Part shown: in pieces, positions 53,001 through 61,504 of the stretch
Position numbering within the stretch: position 1 is the first letter of the stretch
Layout: each line of letters begins with the position of its first letter
NCBI RefSeq assembly: GCF_001006805.1
Contig: NZ_LN811351.1
Span: 633,766 to 697,765, forward strand
Direction: 5' to 3'
DNA from: Microvirga massiliensis
GTDB taxonomy: Bacteria; Pseudomonadota; Alphaproteobacteria; Rhizobiales; Beijerinckiaceae
DNA length: 64,000 bases
Position numbers and translations under genes: made by a program
Notes under the pieces: model-generated
The model's database searches: none
Seen by the model: the letters and a program-made list of their open reading frames with translations, nothing else
Told to the model about the DNA's origin: nothing

Positions 53001-54248
53001 GCGGTCTCACCGGTGATTCGGGTCATTCCAGGAGATGTGTCCCGTCAATACGGACAGCCGAATCCGGCGCTTCCCGTAATCGCCAGTTTCGGCGGCCCGT
53101 CGAGTTTCGTATTCGGACCGCCGGGAGATGTCGTGAATCCGTCGGGCGCCCTCGCGACCTCAGCGACAACGAACAGTGCTGTGGGGATCTATCCAATAAC
53201 GGCGCCGATTGACCCGACGACCGGAGCGCCACTCATCATCAGCGCGCTCGGCGTGCCTTATCGCGTGGTCGTCACAGGTCCGGACGGTGCGTCGGCAGCG
53301 AGCCCAACTCTCACGGTGACCCCGGCTCCGCTCACGATTGTCGCCAACAATCAGATCAAGCCGTTTGGCACTAACTTGGTATTCACCGGCAGTGAGTTCA
53401 CACCGGTCGGCCTAGTGAATGGCGATCAGATTTCGTCCGTGGCGTTCTCTAGTCCCGGCAGCGGCAGCGCGGCATTCTTCGGCCTTTACCCAATCTTTGT
53501 CGGCGATGCGCAGGGCGACATCGCCAACTATAACGTCACCTACGTTCCCGGCACACTGATCGTCGGGCCGAATCCCGCTATTGCTGCGGAAGCGGGCCGT
53601 GGCACCAATCTTGTCTCAAATCTGCCGACCACTATCCCGATTACGTGGAACCCACCAGACACGATCGTTATCGAGGACAGTGGCGGCGGTAGCGGCGGAA
53701 GTGGTGGGGGCGGGGGTGGTGGCCCGACGCTCGGGACGGGACTCGGGACGATCACGCGCGATGCTGCTCTTGCGACCTTGGCGTTCGTCGAGCAGGTGTC
53801 GGCAGAGCTTCAGCAACGTATTGCCGAGTGCGAGAATCGTCTCGACCGTCGGGAGATCGATGCCAAAGGATACTCGTCTTGCGTCGGCGATGCTCTCGAG
53901 CGCTACGCCCGAGATCTCGATAGTCGGGTGGTCGAGCTGCCACCACCGTTCCGCGGTATTGCCGCAACGATCAGGCAGACGGCCCAGCGTGTCCGCGTGG
54001 CTCGCACAGTGCAGGAAGCTCGCGCGGCCGTCCGGGTTGCTATTTCGGTGGTCCGCAAGGCAATTGCACTACTGCGAGCGGATGATGAACCAGCGATCGC
54101 TCGCATCCAGATCCAGCAAGGGGCAAGTCCAACTCGAGCACGCGCTGAGGCAAAGGAGGTAGCAAGGATTCGGGCGCGGCAGGGCGCGGCAATCGCTTCC
54201 AGCCTCGAAATGGTTGAAGCAAGGCTCACAAAAGCTGTTGGCCTCTAA
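50079..54248 (+). CDS. Two-partner secretion exoprotein TpsA (filamentous haemagglutinin N-terminal domain)
   Basis: 1389 residues. Signal peptide (about 1-32). The TPS secretion domain (about 35-290) has SGTAIVNWQGFSIGSGA and the LVNPNGIAI motif recognised by TpsB POTRA domains. A beta-helical repeat region follows, including GLUG-type repeats (about 700-930: VGGLVGNNAGTISRS, GGLVGTNE). MBG/YDG-like modules lie at about 985-1180 (YGQPNPALP, LTIVANNQIKPFG). A Gly-rich linker (about 1205-1222) precedes a helical tail (about 1235-1389) also present in the remnant at 46917. It is probably an adhesin or surface fibre. The GLUG region is more AT-rich than its flanks. Confidence 0.9.
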   Translation: MDYRGQRLTATHHLTATLLASTALVGAVPALAGELPTGGTVAYGAVGITTPQPNAMAITQSSGTAIVNWQGFSIGSGARVDISQPSSLSSLLNRVIGSTPSTIAGQLNANGQVYLVNPNGIAITKTGVVKAGAFVASTLGISDEDFINGKRIFTGNGRSAAVTNEGAIEIGRGGYAALIGGTVDNAGTVSVPIGKVGLGAGEQATLDLSGDGFLQVAVPSTQTGSGDLIRQSGRIRANGGRVEIKAATAREMARQVINMSGVIEARTVSGRSGAIVLGGGEGGKITISGQLDARGLHRDAKGGAVTVTGRHIDLKGASIDASGTAGGGSIRIGGAYQGKGDLPRAQTTAVDKNTTIKADATTKGNGGNIVIWSDEKTTYAGMISAKGGPEGGNGGNAEVSGKAVLEYQGLVNLSAPKGSFGTLLLDPTNVSIDATGATVVPGNNSPNPSVSSISVVSLQDTLNSASVTINTFATGTDLGDISVNVPITWLSGTTLTLQADNNIIINQDITATAGGLSLQAGGLITTPTAPLGAIKVGTFILQGGNWEQNTANLPAFTASDFRIETSESGNAAGSFLRVLGGDGSVGAPYQITDVYGLQGIATRGDYLAASYVLTNDIDATGTGNWNPVPEQPGAFSGFLPIGGNIVGDQAPFSGNFNGAGHVISGLTIGRPGDLNVGLFGQTESSETGSNNIQAVTLSGVSIVGGATTGALIGTNNGSIITNVHASGSVTGTVDQRGTSSSAQVTVGGLVGNNAGTISRSGYGALSGIGTSGDTVRGVAFADEGSASVTVGGLVGINLGAINQTFTRATISSSANSTGGPAVTIIQGGLAGSNEAGTVQQSYSQSDIPAGILNGAPVLTRGGLVGANSGIIEEAYASGAVPFDTVGSGNPTQIVGGLVGTNENLSSSVTRSFWDTTATGRSAGFGTNQGTFEATSLTTEQLTTATTFVPLARAQGWNFETTWAPPDGLYYPELYAVSPVIRVIPGDVSRQYGQPNPALPVIASFGGPSSFVFGPPGDVVNPSGALATSATTNSAVGIYPITAPIDPTTGAPLIISALGVPYRVVVTGPDGASAASPTLTVTPAPLTIVANNQIKPFGTNLVFTGSEFTPVGLVNGDQISSVAFSSPGSGSAAFFGLYPIFVGDAQGDIANYNVTYVPGTLIVGPNPAIAAEAGRGTNLVSNLPTTIPITWNPPDTIVIEDSGGGSGGSGGGGGGGPTLGTGLGTITRDAALATLAFVEQVSAELQQRIAECENRLDRREIDAKGYSSCVGDALERYARDLDSRVVELPPPFRGIAATIRQTAQRVRVARTVQEARAAVRVAISVVRKAIALLRADDEPAIARIQIQQGASPTRARAEAKEVARIRARQGAAIASSLEMVEARLTKAVGL

Positions 54249-55038
54249 TTGCGTCACGTGACTTCCTTGATCATTTTCTACCTCCGTTCGACCAGCGTGT
54301 CGCTGGAACAGAACCGTAAAGGCCGGGGGCGATAGCACTAAACCACTGCACTGATGGTCATAGTGGGAGGGCTCTATGGCTCTGAAGGCGCGCAGCAGGA
54401 TAAGCTCGCGGCACAGCATGTTCATCCAGTCGGACGATATCTATCTCGACATATCGAGTACTTCCTGGATGGAAGTTGCAAGGGAGCCGTTAGGTCGCAA
54501 GATTCGCGAACCTGCAGCCAGCAACAAGTTGGTGGACGAATGCCGCAATCAGCTGGCCCTGACCCGAAAAACGGAGGAGCTCTCGCAAAAGGCTGCACAA
54601 CTTGAAACGAACGTAGTGTTGCATCGCACTAACAACGGCAGCAGGGGTCACGCGCTATGGGCCTCTTGACAAAGGGCTCGAAGACCCAAACGCAATCCTC
54701 GGACGTATGAAGGAAAGACGCTTAATGATCGTCACGGAAGAGGTGTAACATCGGGCCGAGCAGATCATCGTGAGGTGGTGCACGACGGATGACGGCCCAT
54801 GGCGGCCGGCGCACTTAACCCCGGTGCAGCTAGAGCAACGGCGACTGGCGGCAGACGCGCTGTTGCACCAGAGGCGGTTAACGTCGGCTCAGGGGTTACC
54901 CTGTTGGAGCAATTTGATCCGGTGGATACTGAATCTGGCAGAGTGATCCCGTAGGTAACTGAATACGTTCGATTATCGAACTTGCGCTGGGTCGAGCGGC
55001 GGCGCACCGGCAAACTTCATCCAGTATCAGAATTTCTG
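54249..55038. other. Degraded intergenic region
   Basis: 790 bases without a convincing gene. An open frame at 54376-54669 (97 residues, SRISSRHSMFIQSDDI start, helical middle DECRNQLALTRKTEELSQKA) has no recognisable family and weak start signals, so it is left uncalled. A decayed transposase-like stretch lies at about 54735-54905. A perfect 10-base palindrome GTCACGTGAC (54253-54262) follows the tpsA stop. Confidence 0.5.
54735..54905 (+). pseudogene. Possible IS630-type transposase N-terminal fragment
   Basis: One frame reads WRPAHLTPVQLEQRRLAADA and then LLHQRRLTSAQGLP. This resembles the first helices of IS630-family transposases (LTPEQLEARRL... followed by a helix-turn-helix). It is truncated before the HTH is complete, with stops both sides, no inverted repeats and no catalytic DDE part. 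Only a faint relic. Confidence 0.35.
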
Positions 55039-55620
55039 CTAATGTGGCCGCCACACCACCTGCCCGATATGCCCGAGACATTTCGACAGGTCTATATCGC
55101 ACCAGAGATGGTAACCATGCTGTCGTGCCTCGGCCGAGAAAACATAGTCTTCCCCGAGAGTTTCCCCTCGCTCCTCGTCGATGGCGAACCGGAAGACGGG
55201 TGGGCGGAACGCCTCGAAGACACCGAGCCGCACGAGAAGGCAACCGGTCGGAAGATAGGACATCTCGACCAGACCGCTGTCGTAATCACCGGCCTTCGGC
55301 TCGAGTGTTGCACCGAGCATGTCGTTGGGGGCTGTGCGCCGGCGATAGGTCGCGCCAACGATATCGTGGCCGTGACCCAGGAGGCGCTTCAGCGTATCGG
55401 GCGGAAAAATCAGGTCCGAGTCGAGGAAGAGCAGCCATTCGGCCTCGAGTTCCTGAGATGCCTTGACGATCTGGTTCCTTGCCGTGGGAAGGACGGAGTT
55501 CTTGCCGTTCAAAATGACGAGATCCAGGTCCCTCGTTGCATAAGCCATGAGGGCAAGGCTCATGGCGAAATCCGCGTGCACCATATCGAAGGATGGAATC
55601 CCGATCGCGACGCGCGTCAT
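55039..55620 (-). CDS. Glycosyltransferase-like protein (GT-A fold)
   Basis: 193 residues, no signal peptide or membrane helix. The N-terminus TRVAIGIPSFD and LPTARNQIV is followed by WLLFLDSDLIFPPDTL with a DXD-like DSD at 67-69, typical of metal-dependent nucleotide-sugar transferases. GATYRRR follows, then a C-terminal EDYVFSAEARQHGYHLWCDI region in the place of the acceptor-side ED motif. At 193 residues it is shorter than most GT2 enzymes but the core motifs are in order. The acceptor is unknown. It stands alone next to the decayed region. Confidence 0.65.
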   Translation of the reverse strand: MTRVAIGIPSFDMVHADFAMSLALMAYATRDLDLVILNGKNSVLPTARNQIVKASQELEAEWLLFLDSDLIFPPDTLKRLLGHGHDIVGATYRRRTAPNDMLGATLEPKAGDYDSGLVEMSYLPTGCLLVRLGVFEAFRPPVFRFAIDEERGETLGEDYVFSAEARQHGYHLWCDIDLSKCLGHIGQVVWRPH

Positions 55621-55788
55621 GCATTCTCCTGTCGAGGATGAGAGAGGATCTCGTGCCCGCCCCGATCATGGCGGAACAAGTGATCCCCGCCATATCCGAT
55701 ATCCGTTTCCTTCGCTTGAAGATCGATGCTCGAGAGGCAGGCCTGCACGGGGCCGGAGCTATCGTACAGGCTGATCAGGAGGGGGTTC

Positions 55789-56775
55789 TCACTCGACCTT
55801 GCCGATCCTTTGCACGGCGGAGATCAATCGGGCGCTGTCGTTTTGGACGAACCGGGCGAAGTCGGGAGCATCCTGATAGGCCGGCGGGCTTCCAGCCTTT
55901 TCGAACGTGCCGGAGACGTCCGGGTTCTTGAGCGCCTGGCCCATCGATTCTCTCAGTCGGGTCATGATCGGTTCGGGAAGATTGCGCGGCGCGAACAGGC
56001 CGGCCCAGATGTAGAACTCGACGTCCGAATATCCGAGTTCCTTAAAGGTAGGCAGGTCCGGGAAGCTCGCAGTCCTTTGCGCTCCCCAGTTCGCCAAGAC
56101 TCGCATGGCGCCCGAGTCCACATGCGGCTTCAGCACGCCGGGCGCGGAGGCGAGCGCCTGGATCTGGCCGGAGAGGAGGCCCGTGACGGCAGGGCCTGCT
56201 CCACGGTAGGGCACATGAAGGAGCTTGATGCCGGCCTGGTTCGCGAACATTTCCATCGCGACGTGGAGTGTGCCGTAAGGTCCCGACGAGCCGTAAGGAA
56301 TCGCTCCGGGCCGTGCCTTTGCATCCGCCACGAAGTCCTGCAGGGTTTTCCAGGGTGCACTCGCCGGAACGGCCAGGAGGGTGGGGTCCGCCAGGACCCG
56401 AGCGACCGGCGCCAACTGGCTCACTTCGTAAGAGGGCTGTCGTCCGAACAATCTGTCGGCTTCGGGCAGCACTGCCAGGGACGACAGGGTCATCAGCAGC
56501 GTGTAGCCATCCGGTTCCGCCTTCGCGACCGCAGCGTTTCCGACGGCACCGCCCGCGCCCCCGCGGTTTTCGACAATGACCGGTTGTCCCAGGATCTTCT
56601 CGAGCGCGGCAGCGACCGGCCTTGCCGCGAGATCTGCTTGGCCGCCAGGTGGGAACGGGACGATCATCGTGATGGTCCGTGTCGGCCAGGTCTGCTGCGC
56701 GAAGGCGCCCGTTCGCTCGAGTGCGGCGAGCCCGGGCACCATCGCGAGGCCTTTCATGAAGGTGCGGCGTTTCAT
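55789..56775 (-). CDS. Bug/TctC-family tripartite transport solute-binding protein
   Basis: 328 residues. A Tat-like leader (MKRRTFMKGLAMVPGLAAL) is cleaved near FAQ. The mature protein has TITMIVPFPPGGQADLAARP, the Bug N-terminal motif, QPVIVENRGGAGG, and KAEPDGYTLLM. Bug proteins bind carboxylates or related acids in the periplasm and feed TctAB permeases or sensors. No tctAB genes are adjacent. It follows the FAH-family gene by 35 bases on the same strand, suggesting the bound acid is a substrate of that pathway. Confidence 0.9.
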   Translation of the reverse strand: MKRRTFMKGLAMVPGLAALERTGAFAQQTWPTRTITMIVPFPPGGQADLAARPVAAALEKILGQPVIVENRGGAGGAVGNAAVAKAEPDGYTLLMTLSSLAVLPEADRLFGRQPSYEVSQLAPVARVLADPTLLAVPASAPWKTLQDFVADAKARPGAIPYGSSGPYGTLHVAMEMFANQAGIKLLHVPYRGAGPAVTGLLSGQIQALASAPGVLKPHVDSGAMRVLANWGAQRTASFPDLPTFKELGYSDVEFYIWAGLFAPRNLPEPIMTRLRESMGQALKNPDVSGTFEKAGSPPAYQDAPDFARFVQNDSARLISAVQRIGKVE

Positions 56776-56810
56776 CGTTGTCCTCCCTTGTGATTATGCT
56801 TCCGTCGGGC

Positions 56811-57689
56811 TCAGGCGACGGGATTCTCTAGCGCCCCGATGCCTGTCACCTCGATCCGCACGACATCATCTGGTTTCAGGAATTTGGGCGGCGAGAAGCC
56901 GAGCCCGACCCCGGCAGGCGTGCCGGTCGCGATCAAGTCACCCGGCTCGAGAGTAATCCGAGCCGAGATCGTCTCGATGAGGGTCGGGATGTCGAAAATC
57001 AGGTCAGAAAGGGGAGCTTCCTGGCGGAGCTCACCATTCACCCAAGTGCGCAATTCCAAGGCCGTCGGATCAGGGACTTCGTCGTTCGTGAGGATCGCCG
57101 GTCCCATCGGGCAGAAGCCGTCGATGCCCTTTCCGAGCAGCCATTGACGATGCCGCTCCTGCAGGGTTCGCGCCGTCACATCGTTGATGATCGTATAGCC
57201 GAACACATGCGACAGGGCGCTGGACTTGCTGATGCCACGCCCTCCCTTGCCGATCACGATCGTAAGCTCGCCCTCGTAATCGACGGATGAGGTCGGATCG
57301 AGATACGATGGGATCGGTTCATGGGGCCCGATCACCGCGGATGGCGGCTTCGAGAAGATGACGGGCACTTCGGGCACGACTTCCTTCGCGCTCGCATCAT
57401 AGCCGCTATTCGCGAATTCCTTGGCATGCGCGTGATAGTTCTTCCCGACGCAGAAGATATTCCGCGGAGGCCGGGGGAGGGGGGCCTTAAGCTTCACATC
57501 CTCCACCCGCATCCGTCTTGCGCCCCGAACTGCCTTGTCGAGAACCTCGAATGACACGCCGCTGGCAAGCAGGTCGAGCATGGTCCGCGGGAGTGATGCA
57601 TCGGCTACGGCGAGGTCTACGATCTCACCGTCTCCCACCAGAACGCCGATGCGAGTGCCATTACCATCCTGAAATGTCACAAGTCTCAT
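56811..57689 (-). CDS. Fumarylacetoacetate hydrolase family protein
   Basis: 292 residues from the ATG at 57689 (GAGG seven bases upstream); the frame is open to 57749. The C-terminal FAH fold has FCVGKNYHAHAKEF, a metal site in DYEGELTIVIG (Glu, Glu) and INDVTARTLQ (Asp), and GFCPMGPA. Such enzymes cleave or hydrate/decarboxylate acylpyruvates and oxo-acids, for example in homoprotocatechuate-type or sugar-acid pathways. The exact substrate cannot be read from sequence. It lies between the alpha/beta hydrolase and Bug genes in one orientation. Confidence 0.88.
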   Translation of the reverse strand: MRLVTFQDGNGTRIGVLVGDGEIVDLAVADASLPRTMLDLLASGVSFEVLDKAVRGARRMRVEDVKLKAPLPRPPRNIFCVGKNYHAHAKEFANSGYDASAKEVVPEVPVIFSKPPSAVIGPHEPIPSYLDPTSSVDYEGELTIVIGKGGRGISKSSALSHVFGYTIINDVTARTLQERHRQWLLGKGIDGFCPMGPAILTNDEVPDPTALELRTWVNGELRQEAPLSDLIFDIPTLIETISARITLEPGDLIATGTPAGVGLGFSPPKFLKPDDVVRIEVTGIGALENPVA

Positions 57690-57780
57690 GTTCGTTCCTC
57701 GTTCGCGCTTTTGAAGTTGGTTCATGAATGGGCGTGCGGTGAAACACACGCCTGTAGGGTGTCTCTACCGGGGTGAGGCC

Positions 57781-58710
57781 TCAGGCATGAGGCGACGTAT
57801 AGACGGGTTCCGGCTGCGCAAAGAAGGCGTGCAGGATGTGATACACCATCATGTAGTTCTTCTGCTGAAATGACGCGTGGGCGATTCCCGGCATCACGCT
57901 GAACTGCTTGTCCGGGTTGGGAAGCCGCGTGAAAAACTCGATGAGATCTCCGAAGCTCGCGATGCCGTCGAACTCGCCGCGGATGATGATCGTCGGCATC
58001 GTGATCTTCTCGGGACTGACCACGGGCAGTTTCGAGCACATGTCGACATAGGTTCCGGTCGGCACGGAATCGTCGAGCGACAGTATGGCCTTTGCAAAGG
58101 CCTCGACGACCCGATCGTCCGCCGTTCCTGGATGGTCGCGGGTGAAGATGCTCCTGACGAAATTCATATCGATGGGCCGGCGGTTCTTCGCCTGGTACTC
58201 CGGCAGTTTCTTGGTGCGTTCCGCCAGCGTCGGACTGCCCTGGCCGGTCCACACAAAGGCATCGAGTGCAAGCCGCTTGACGCGCTCGGGATGGCGCTCG
58301 GCGAAGAGTGCGGCGCGGAGGGCCCCCGAGGAGATCCCGTAGACGAGCAGGGGGCCACAGTTCCGCGTGCGGAGGATATAATCGGAGGCCGCAGAGAGGT
58401 CATCCGCACCATTTGCGATGTCGCAGTTGATATTCCTGTGCTTGTCCGATCGGCCATAGCCCTCCATGTCGACACACCAGGTGTCGAATCCCTTGCTTAC
58501 GAACCAGTCCATCACCGACGAATAGGGGCGCCCCTCGACCTGCAGGTCGAAAGTCGGCTGTGAAGCCATTGACGACCCGTGCACGAAGAGGATGGTTCCT
58601 TTGGGTTCGTTCTGCCGCTGGGACTTTTCGAACAGAAACAGCCTGACGTCGCCCTTGTTGGTCCAGTGCTCGCGTCCTGTCACGACGGCTTTCGTAGAGT
58701 CTTCATTCAC
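57781..58710 (-). CDS. Alpha/beta hydrolase
   Basis: 309 residues. The fold is complete: oxyanion region ILFVHGSSM (about 40-48), WCVDMEGYGRSD, nucleophile Ser127 in YGISSG, acid Asp248 in RGEFDG and base His278 in GIAHAS. No signal peptide, so it is cytoplasmic. The substrate may be an ester or C-C bond in the catabolic route served by the adjacent FAH-family enzyme; this is inference from position. It sits 91 bases upstream of that gene. Confidence 0.85.
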   Translation of the reverse strand: MNEDSTKAVVTGREHWTNKGDVRLFLFEKSQRQNEPKGTILFVHGSSMASQPTFDLQVEGRPYSSVMDWFVSKGFDTWCVDMEGYGRSDKHRNINCDIANGADDLSAASDYILRTRNCGPLLVYGISSGALRAALFAERHPERVKRLALDAFVWTGQGSPTLAERTKKLPEYQAKNRRPIDMNFVRSIFTRDHPGTADDRVVEAFAKAILSLDDSVPTGTYVDMCSKLPVVSPEKITMPTIIIRGEFDGIASFGDLIEFFTRLPNPDKQFSVMPGIAHASFQQKNYMMVYHILHAFFAQPEPVYTSPHA

Positions 58711-58764
58711 GGCAATCTCCCTGAGTGGTTGATCTGTTCGGCTACATTCCGGTCTGCGCTCGGG

Positions 58765-59487
58765 TCATGCGGCCTCTGAGTGGACGAAGCCGCTGTGGCG
58801 AAGAGCGGCCGTTCCTTCTGAGCCCCCGAGCAGATCGAGGAATGCCTTTGCGTCCTCTCGATCCGACAATGTCGCGGCCTGATAGCAGGTCCAGAGCTGA
58901 TAGGGCTCCGGGAACAGCCCCAGGAACGAAACCTCGGGCCGGGGCACGATTTCCGTGGCCTGGCTGACGGCGATCTCGACCTCGCCGCGAGACACGGCCG
59001 AGACGGCATCGACACCGAAGGCAAAGACACTCAGCCGATCACGTAGCCGTACTGTCAGGCCGAGTTGATCGAGCGTACGCGCGAATTGTGTCCCAGCCGT
59101 TGCGCCTCGGGCCGGGTCGGCATAGCCGATGGAGTGTGCGTTGAGCAGGAGGTCGCGAAAGCTTTCCGGCGTTGCAATGTCCGTAGGTTCACGCCCTGCA
59201 GCTCCGGCAAGGCCGATGCCGGTCCGCCCAAGATCACGCGTCACGCGCAAAGTTCTGGGCAAAGCCTCGTCGACCACCCGCATGGCCGTATCGCTGAGGA
59301 TCAGGATATCCGCCGGCTCGCCCTGCAAGGCGCGGTCGCGAAGTGCGCCAACCGTATCGAACGTGACATCCAGCATCTGCCCAAAGCGTGATTGGTGAAG
59401 AGGAGCGAGAGTCGAGACGACGGCTTTCGCCGCACCGGCAGCAAGCACACGAAGAGGTACGCGACGTTCGGGCAGATCATTTGGCAA
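58765..59487 (-). CDS. ModA-like substrate-binding domain protein without a signal peptide
   Basis: 240 residues from TTG 59487, which is supported by AGGAG six bases upstream. The fold of periplasmic molybdate-type binding proteins is seen: LRVLAAGAAKAVVSTLAPLH, ADILILSDTAMRVVDEA, and IGYADPARGATAGTQFARTL. No leader or lipobox precedes it, which is unusual for this family and suggests a cytoplasmic sensor or enzyme-like role. A missed upstream leader is unlikely because of the strong ribosome site. It is 54 bases ahead of the alpha/beta hydrolase. Confidence 0.7.
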   Translation of the reverse strand: MPNDLPERRVPLRVLAAGAAKAVVSTLAPLHQSRFGQMLDVTFDTVGALRDRALQGEPADILILSDTAMRVVDEALPRTLRVTRDLGRTGIGLAGAAGREPTDIATPESFRDLLLNAHSIGYADPARGATAGTQFARTLDQLGLTVRLRDRLSVFAFGVDAVSAVSRGEVEIAVSQATEIVPRPEVSFLGLFPEPYQLWTCYQAATLSDREDAKAFLDLLGGSEGTAALRHSGFVHSEAA

Positions 59488-59690
59488 CGCTGTCTCCTGG
59501 AGTTACATCATGAGCCGAGTCGAGACCCAAGGGCATCGTGAAGGCGAGTGAACTTCGCGAGGTCGCAGTCGACAGAACTCGAATTGACGGCCTCCTGCGC
59601 TCTGGTAATTCCGGTCGGATCAGGGGAATCTCGGCGGAAGTCGATGCGTATGGGCGTTCGTCGAACAAGCAAGGAGCCAGCAGCCGGGTC

Positions 59691-60437
59691 ATGACCCCTG
59701 GATTCGTCTTCGTCATCGGGCTCGTGGTTCTCGGCACCTCCTTCCTTTCCGGCATCTTCGGAATGGCGGGCGGCATGATCCTGATGGGTCTTCTGCTGAT
59801 GCTGATGTCCGTTCCCGCTGCGATGATTCTCCATGGAATCACGCAGGCGGCCTCGAACGGGTGGCGCGCGTTCCTCTGGCGCGCCTATGTCGATTGGGCA
59901 ATCCTCGCCCGCTACGGAGTGGGATCGGCGATCGCGTTCGGCCTTTTCATGGCCGTGCAATTCGTCCCTGACCGCGCGCTCGTCTTCATCCTGATGGGAT
60001 TGATGCCGTTTCTGATTGCGGCGTTGCCCCATCGGTTCTCGCCGAGGGCGGATCGGCCCCTGGGAGCGGAGGCCTGCGGATTCATCGGCACGGCGTTGCA
60101 GCTTCTCTCCGGCGTCTCGGGGCCGGCTCTCGACATCTTCTTTGTCCGGACTCTGCTCGACCGGCGTTCGGTGGTGGCGACGAAGGCTGTCTGCCAAGTT
60201 GCCACGCACCTGATCAAGCTCGTCTACTTCGGGGGAGTCATCAGCGGTAACATCGCCGAGACCGGCTGGCCCGTGCTCGGTATTTCGGTCGCCACGGCCC
60301 TCGCGGGGACGAGCCTCAGCAGGGCCATTCTGGAGCGGCTGACGGACGTCCAGTTCCGTCTCTGGACGCAGAGACTCGTCCTGGCGGTCGGAGCGGTATA
60401 TCTCATTCAGGGTCTGGCGGCCTTCGCGGGCGGCTGA
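59691..60437 (+). CDS. TSUP family permease (TauE/SafE-like)
   Basis: 248 residues from the ATG at 59691; the frame is open to 59538 but the added residues are charged and unlike this family. Seven to eight hydrophobic helices: VIGLVVLGTSFLSGIFGMAGG is the first conserved half-motif, and GFIGTALQLLSGVSGPALD the second. TSUP proteins move small anions such as sulfite, sulfonates or organosulfur acids. Substrate unknown. The gene diverges from the ModA-like gene. Confidence 0.82.
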   Translation: MTPGFVFVIGLVVLGTSFLSGIFGMAGGMILMGLLLMLMSVPAAMILHGITQAASNGWRAFLWRAYVDWAILARYGVGSAIAFGLFMAVQFVPDRALVFILMGLMPFLIAALPHRFSPRADRPLGAEACGFIGTALQLLSGVSGPALDIFFVRTLLDRRSVVATKAVCQVATHLIKLVYFGGVISGNIAETGWPVLGISVATALAGTSLSRAILERLTDVQFRLWTQRLVLAVGAVYLIQGLAAFAGG

Positions 60438-60497
60438 GCGGGTGGGTGCTCCGCCGCTTTGGTGAAGGATCGCCTTTCGTCGCGCTGCGAGGTGGAG

Positions 60498-61484
60498 ATG
60501 ATCAGTCGCCGGCTTGGACCCACGGGTCTTCGCGTGTCCGCCATCGGACTCGGCTGTTCGGGAATGACTTCGGATTACGGTGTGCCTGATGATGTGGAAT
60601 CGACCGCCACGATCCACCGTGCGATTGAGCTCGGGATCACCCTGTTCGATACCTCGGATGCTTACGGTGCCGGACGGAACGAGGAGCTTCTCGGGGCGGC
60701 GATACGCGACCGTCGAAATCGCCTGATGATCTGCACGAAGTTCGGCAATATTCGTGGACCGAACGGCGAGCGAGGCGGCACCAATGGACGACCGGATTAT
60801 GTGCCGGTCGCCTGCGAGCGGAGTCTCCGCCGGCTCGGAATGGACGTGATCGACCTCTATTACATCCACCGGATCGATCCGACCGTTCCCATCGAGGACA
60901 CGGTCGGGGCCATGGCTCGTCTCGTCGACCAGGGCAAGGTGCGGTTTCTCGGCCTCTGCGAGGCTGGCGCGAATACGATCAGACGCGCACACCGCGTCCA
61001 CCCGATCAGCGCGCTTCAGACCGAATATTCGCTGTGGTCGCGGGACGTGGAAGCCGAAATCCTTCCCTTGCTGCGCGAACTTGGGATCGGGCTGGTTCCC
61101 TACAGTCCGCTCGGCCGCGGTTTCCTCACGGGGAGCTTTCGAAGTCGCCAAGACCTCATTCCCACGGATCGAAGGCACGCCCATCCCCGATTCCAGGAGG
61201 GCAATTTCGAGCGCAATCTCGCTCTCCTCGAGCCGCTGGCCAGGATCGCCTCGGCGAATGGGTGTTCTCCGGCTCAGGTGGTGCTCGCCTGGTTGCTTTC
61301 CCGCGACGAAGATCTTGTGCCCATCCCGGGTACAAAGCGGCGGCGATTTCTCGAGGAGAACGTGTCGGCCGTCGACGTCGCCTTGAGCGAACCCGAAATT
61401 GCGGAACTCGAGTCTGCCTTTCCGGTCGGCATTGCGGCCGGGCCTCGCTATCCGGAGGCGCAACTCAAGGGCCTGGGAATATAG
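60498..61484 (+). CDS. Aldo/keto reductase
   Basis: 328 residues from the ATG at 60498 (GAGGTGGAG upstream). The TIM-barrel oxidoreductase has [18 protein letters not shown] (catalytic Asp and Tyr), ICTKFGN (Lys) and LYYIHRIDP (His), and C-terminal NADPH-binding [15 protein letters not shown]. It reduces an aldehyde or ketone with NADPH in the cytoplasm; substrate unknown. It is closely similar to the convergent gene at 61505-62482; the two stops are about 20 bases apart. Confidence 0.9.
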   Translation: MISRRLGPTGLRVSAIGLGCSGMTSDYGVPDDVESTATIHRAIELGITLFDTSDAYGAGRNEELLGAAIRDRRNRLMICTKFGNIRGPNGERGGTNGRPDYVPVACERSLRRLGMDVIDLYYIHRIDPTVPIEDTVGAMARLVDQGKVRFLGLCEAGANTIRRAHRVHPISALQTEYSLWSRDVEAEILPLLRELGIGLVPYSPLGRGFLTGSFRSRQDLIPTDRRHAHPRFQEGNFERNLALLEPLARIASANGCSPAQVVLAWLLSRDEDLVPIPGTKRRRFLEENVSAVDVALSEPEIAELESAFPVGIAAGPRYPEAQLKGLGI

Positions 61485-61504
61485 ATCGGCGGGAGCACGC
61501 CTCG

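Noticed and set aside
54253..54262. Palindrome GTCACGTGAC after tpsA as a terminator
   Set aside because: Too short, no loop and no T-tract.
54376..54669. 97-residue open frame after tpsA
   Set aside because: Weak start, no family features and located in decayed DNA. It could be real, but the sequence does not support calling it.
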